Below are positions 59,243 through 61,580 of a stretch of 61,580 nt of DNA, one piece after another. Position numbers and translations under genes: made by a program. Source of the stretch: Thermoflexus sp042408815 (GTDB lineage Bacteria; Chloroflexota; Anaerolineae; Thermoflexales; Thermoflexaceae); assembly GCF_042408815.1 (NCBI RefSeq), contig NZ_JBHOQR010000012.1, forward strand, positions 1-61,580, written 5' to 3'. Position 1 is the stretch's first letter, and every line of letters begins with the position of its first letter. Below the pieces are notes generated by a model. That model did not search any database. It saw nothing but the letters and a program-made list of their open reading frames with translations, and had not been told where the DNA came from.

Positions 59243-61306
59243 TCAACGATTGCGCAACACCAGGGGCAGGTAAACCGAGCGGTCCAGCTGGTGGATCCGC
59301 ATAACCATCAGTTCATCCCATTTGGCGATGTAAATGTAGTCGGCTTCCTTCTCGATGTCCTCTGCACAGCCCGGGATCTCATAGGAGCCCGTCACGCGGA
59401 GAGAGGATGGATCATGGACGTCCAGGATTTGCAAGGTGCTCCTGTAGGGCTCTAAGGAGCTTAGAGAGCATTTCGCACGGAGCAGATAAACGTAAGCTCC
59501 CTCCGCTTCTACGCCCACTGCATGCCAATCCCGGGGCAGGTCATAGATGCCCATCCGCCGCGGGGATTCCGGCTGACTCACGTCGAGGACCTCGAGGCGA
59601 TCGCCGCCTCCGTCCGTCGGATAAAGGATATAGGCGCGGTTATGATCCACCGCCACATCCCGAATCAGCAGCCCTGCATTGTTGCTTGGGGTGGGCACGG
59701 TATACCGCCCAACCAGGCGGGGGCTCGTCGGGTTGCGGACATCGATGATCAGCAGCTGGTTGAAGCTGCGGGCATATGCATAATTCCCGACCACCGTGAC
59801 CCTCTCCATATCCCCTGAGAGGAAGCCGATCCGTTGGGGACTTGCGAGATTGCTCATATCGTAGATCTCCAGGCCGGTATAGTTGGCCACATAGAGCTGG
59901 TTTCCGATGGCATCCACGCCCCAGGCGAGGATAGTGGGCCGGAACACCGTAGGGGCGGCGGGGTTGCGGGCGTCGATGATCTCCAGCCGGCCGCCTATGG
60001 CGATATAAACCCGGTTCATAGACGCCGCGATATCCAGAGCCTCAGTATCGAACCCCTGCGTAGATAGATCCTGATAACCTGCCAGCCAAGGTGGGGGTGG
60101 ATTGGGGGCATTGAAGATCCACAACTTGTTCCCCATGCCGATTCCGTAGAGGTAACTTCCATCCGTCGCGATCCGCGTCGCTGATCCCGGGAAGGCCAGA
60201 GTGGTGATCTCCTGAGGGTTTCGCGGATCGTTCCCATCGAACGTTCGCAGGCCGATCCATCGATCTGTGACATAGATATACCGGCCGTTCGCGGCCACAT
60301 CCGTGGCCTCGCTGGAAGGGGGAAGGAGGGAACTGCCCGCCCAGCGGGGATGACGAGGGTCGCTCACGTCGGCGACCTGCAGGCTCCCTCGGGGGCTTCC
60401 CAGCGTCTCCGTAATGCCCACCACATAGGCATAGTTCCCCACCACCGTCATGCGGCTCGCATCCGATAACTCCGTCAGGCTCAGGGAGCCGATCACCTGG
60501 GGGGCGGATGGGTCGCGGACATCCATGATCACCAGGCTGGGTGGGACCCCCCAGTCGCTGGCCACCCCATAGGCGTAATTTCCGATTACCATGTCGACTC
60601 GATTGGGGGAAGGATTCACGGTACCGATCTTGCGAGGGGATGTGGGAGAGCTTACATCGAAGACCACAGTCTGATGGGTGAAGGTGTCCTCCACATAGGC
60701 GTAGCTCCCAGCTAACGCCACGTTTCCGGCGAGGAGCATCTCCTCCTGGTAGCGCCCGAGTTCCCGCGGGGCCGCGGGGTTGCTCACATCCAGGATCCGC
60801 AACCCACCGAACCCGAACAACAATCCATCCTGATATGTCACAGTCGCATAGGTCACATACAGATAATTCCCGGCGATAGCGCTCCGGGTCGCGCCTCCCG
60901 GCGCGCGGCCGGCGATGCGCGGGCGGCTTGGGTCGCTCACATCCAGGATCCACACCCCATCGCGCGCTGTCACGTAGGCGAGGCCTCCAGCGACTGTCAC
61001 TCCGTTCACCATGTCGGGCAGACGGACGTAGCCCACCACCTTCGGGCGGCGGGGATCCGCGAGGCTCATGACCAGCAGGTTCCTCCCAACGCCGACATAG
61101 GCATAGGAACTGTGGATGGTGAGGACTTGGATGGGCCCACCGATGTAGCCAACGGGTTCTACGATCACTGCCCCCTCCGCCGCAATGGAGAGGGGAATGC
61201 TCGGCTGCGAGCTGGAAGCGGCCGGGGAGGCCTCGATGGATCCCCGGGGAAGGCTCGTAACCACCATCAGCCAGGCGATGAGTATCCATCGATGCCGCCG
61301 GCTCAT
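59243..61306 (-). CDS. Secreted LVIVD-repeat beta-propeller protein
   Basis: 687 residues. Signal peptide (WILIAWLMVVTSLP) after MSRRHR. At least ten LVIVD-type repeats follow, each ending in a phrase like ILDVSDPSRPRIAG, VMSLADPRRPKVVG, ILDVSNPAAPRELG or IIDVRNPTSPRLVG. These fold as beta-propeller blades and usually serve as exported adhesion or binding scaffolds. The very C-terminus is SVYLPLVLRNR, a YLPL tail also found at the end of the next gene. A GGAGGGG site supports the ATG at 61306. Confidence 0.88.
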   Translation of the reverse strand: MSRRHRWILIAWLMVVTSLPRGSIEASPAASSSQPSIPLSIAAEGAVIVEPVGYIGGPIQVLTIHSSYAYVGVGRNLLVMSLADPRRPKVVGYVRLPDMVNGVTVAGGLAYVTARDGVWILDVSDPSRPRIAGRAPGGATRSAIAGNYLYVTYATVTYQDGLLFGFGGLRILDVSNPAAPRELGRYQEEMLLAGNVALAGSYAYVEDTFTHQTVVFDVSSPTSPRKIGTVNPSPNRVDMVIGNYAYGVASDWGVPPSLVIMDVRDPSAPQVIGSLSLTELSDASRMTVVGNYAYVVGITETLGSPRGSLQVADVSDPRHPRWAGSSLLPPSSEATDVAANGRYIYVTDRWIGLRTFDGNDPRNPQEITTLAFPGSATRIATDGSYLYGIGMGNKLWIFNAPNPPPPWLAGYQDLSTQGFDTEALDIAASMNRVYIAIGGRLEIIDARNPAAPTVFRPTILAWGVDAIGNQLYVANYTGLEIYDMSNLASPQRIGFLSGDMERVTVVGNYAYARSFNQLLIIDVRNPTSPRLVGRYTVPTPSNNAGLLIRDVAVDHNRAYILYPTDGGGDRLEVLDVSQPESPRRMGIYDLPRDWHAVGVEAEGAYVYLLRAKCSLSSLEPYRSTLQILDVHDPSSLRVTGSYEIPGCAEDIEKEADYIYIAKWDELMVMRIHQLDRSVYLPLVLRNR

Positions 61307-61529
61307 GATCTCACCCCTCCGATCACAGCGTGGACCCACAATAGCGTCAGAGCCACCCGCCGCCATGCCTCCCCCACGTCCGCAACCGCGGGATCCGCCA
61401 TCGGATCTGCTCAGGATGCACCCGCCACACCGTATCATCGCTGGCCCTCCAGAGGACGTGCTTCTCGTCCATTAAGATGATAGCCATCTCTTCGCGGCGC
61501 TGGACGCTTCATCCGCTGTGTCTCCGCCC
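61307..61529. other. Intergenic region upstream of the propeller gene
   Basis: 223 bases between the partial gene at the right edge and the LVIVD gene, both minus strand. No RNA gene or repeat is visible; it should hold the propeller gene's promoter if the two are separate units. Confidence 0.4.
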
Positions 61530-61580
61530 TTATCGGGTCACGGCTCCCTGCCCTTCCCGCACGGCCAGGGGGAGATACAG
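61530..61580 (-). CDS. C-terminal tip of a secreted protein with YLPL tail (partial)
   Basis: The last 16 codons of a minus-strand gene that continues beyond the window: LYLPLAVREGQGAVTR then TAA at 61530-61532. The YLPL-x-VR pattern repeats that at the end of the LVIVD protein, which supports this being the real frame of another exported protein. Confidence 0.5.
   Translation of the reverse strand: MYLPLAVREGQGAVTR

Overview
The window is GC-rich, gene-dense bacterial chromosome. It most resembles a thermophilic Chloroflexota bacterium of the Anaerolineae/Thermoflexus kind. This is inferred from gene content, the T-box leader, small TPR and DUF families typical of that phylum, and secreted proteins ending in a YLPL-type tail; no ribosomal RNA is present to confirm it. 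Most genes are housekeeping or lightly accessory, in short co-oriented runs with clear AGGAGG-type ribosome binding sites. I see no CRISPR array, prophage, plasmid or replication-origin signature.

Layout. 1-247: right end of an IS256-like insertion sequence. 400-6877: secreted zinc peptidase, phospholipase-D-like protein, CPBP protease, crotonase, AAC(3)-like acyltransferase and RidA. 7085-7313: promoter, two tRNA-Ala genes and a terminator. 7340-11783: a leucine-type T-box leader followed by a membrane hydrolase, ilvE and leuS; miaB converges on leuS across a strong hairpin. 13754-20554: an exopolysaccharide region with GT2, rnhB, GT4, a Wzz protein, a double-Wzz protein, a CpsD-like ATPase without Walker A lysine, an AbiEi-antitoxin relic and an RmlA-type nucleotidyltransferase. 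20706-26275: FabF-like synthase, small proteins, def-trxB, and a recombination scar joining ClC and DUF4349 fragments.

26459-36999: TPR protein with a Glu/Pro-rich middle, phosphodiesterase, thioesterase, M19 dipeptidase, PfkB kinase, M20 peptidase, sirtuin, a DUF4388 protein next to a small GTPase, and an alpha/beta hydrolase. 37131-43318: left-handed beta-helix protein, a homologue of acyl-ACP reductase, menaquinone methyltransferase, esterase, phosphodiesterase and subtilisin. 43574-45852: yebC-ruvC-(half cyclase domain)-ruvA. 45930-50348: phnD-phnC-phnE-phnE phosphonate-type importer on the minus strand, whose permeases carry extra extracytoplasmic domains. 50671-56757: phosphoribosyltransferase-Nudix pair, amidohydrolase, thrB, membrane proteins and a methyltransferase. 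56877-61580: comEC with a degenerate C-terminal domain, an LVIVD beta-propeller, and the tail of another secreted protein.

How the parts work together. The T-box probably couples uncharged tRNA-Leu to branched-chain transaminase and leucyl-tRNA synthetase expression. The GT/Wzz/RmlA genes look like part of a surface polysaccharide pathway, although no Wzx, Wzy or export pore is in view. The phn genes form a complete ABC importer without any C-P lyase genes nearby. The most notable anomalies are a pair of inverted multi-palindrome repeats (near 23.4 and 36.0 kb), the Wzz duplication with a perfectly conserved 36-residue block, the acyl-ACP-reductase homologue, and several proteins that keep a fold but have lost catalytic or nucleotide-binding residues.
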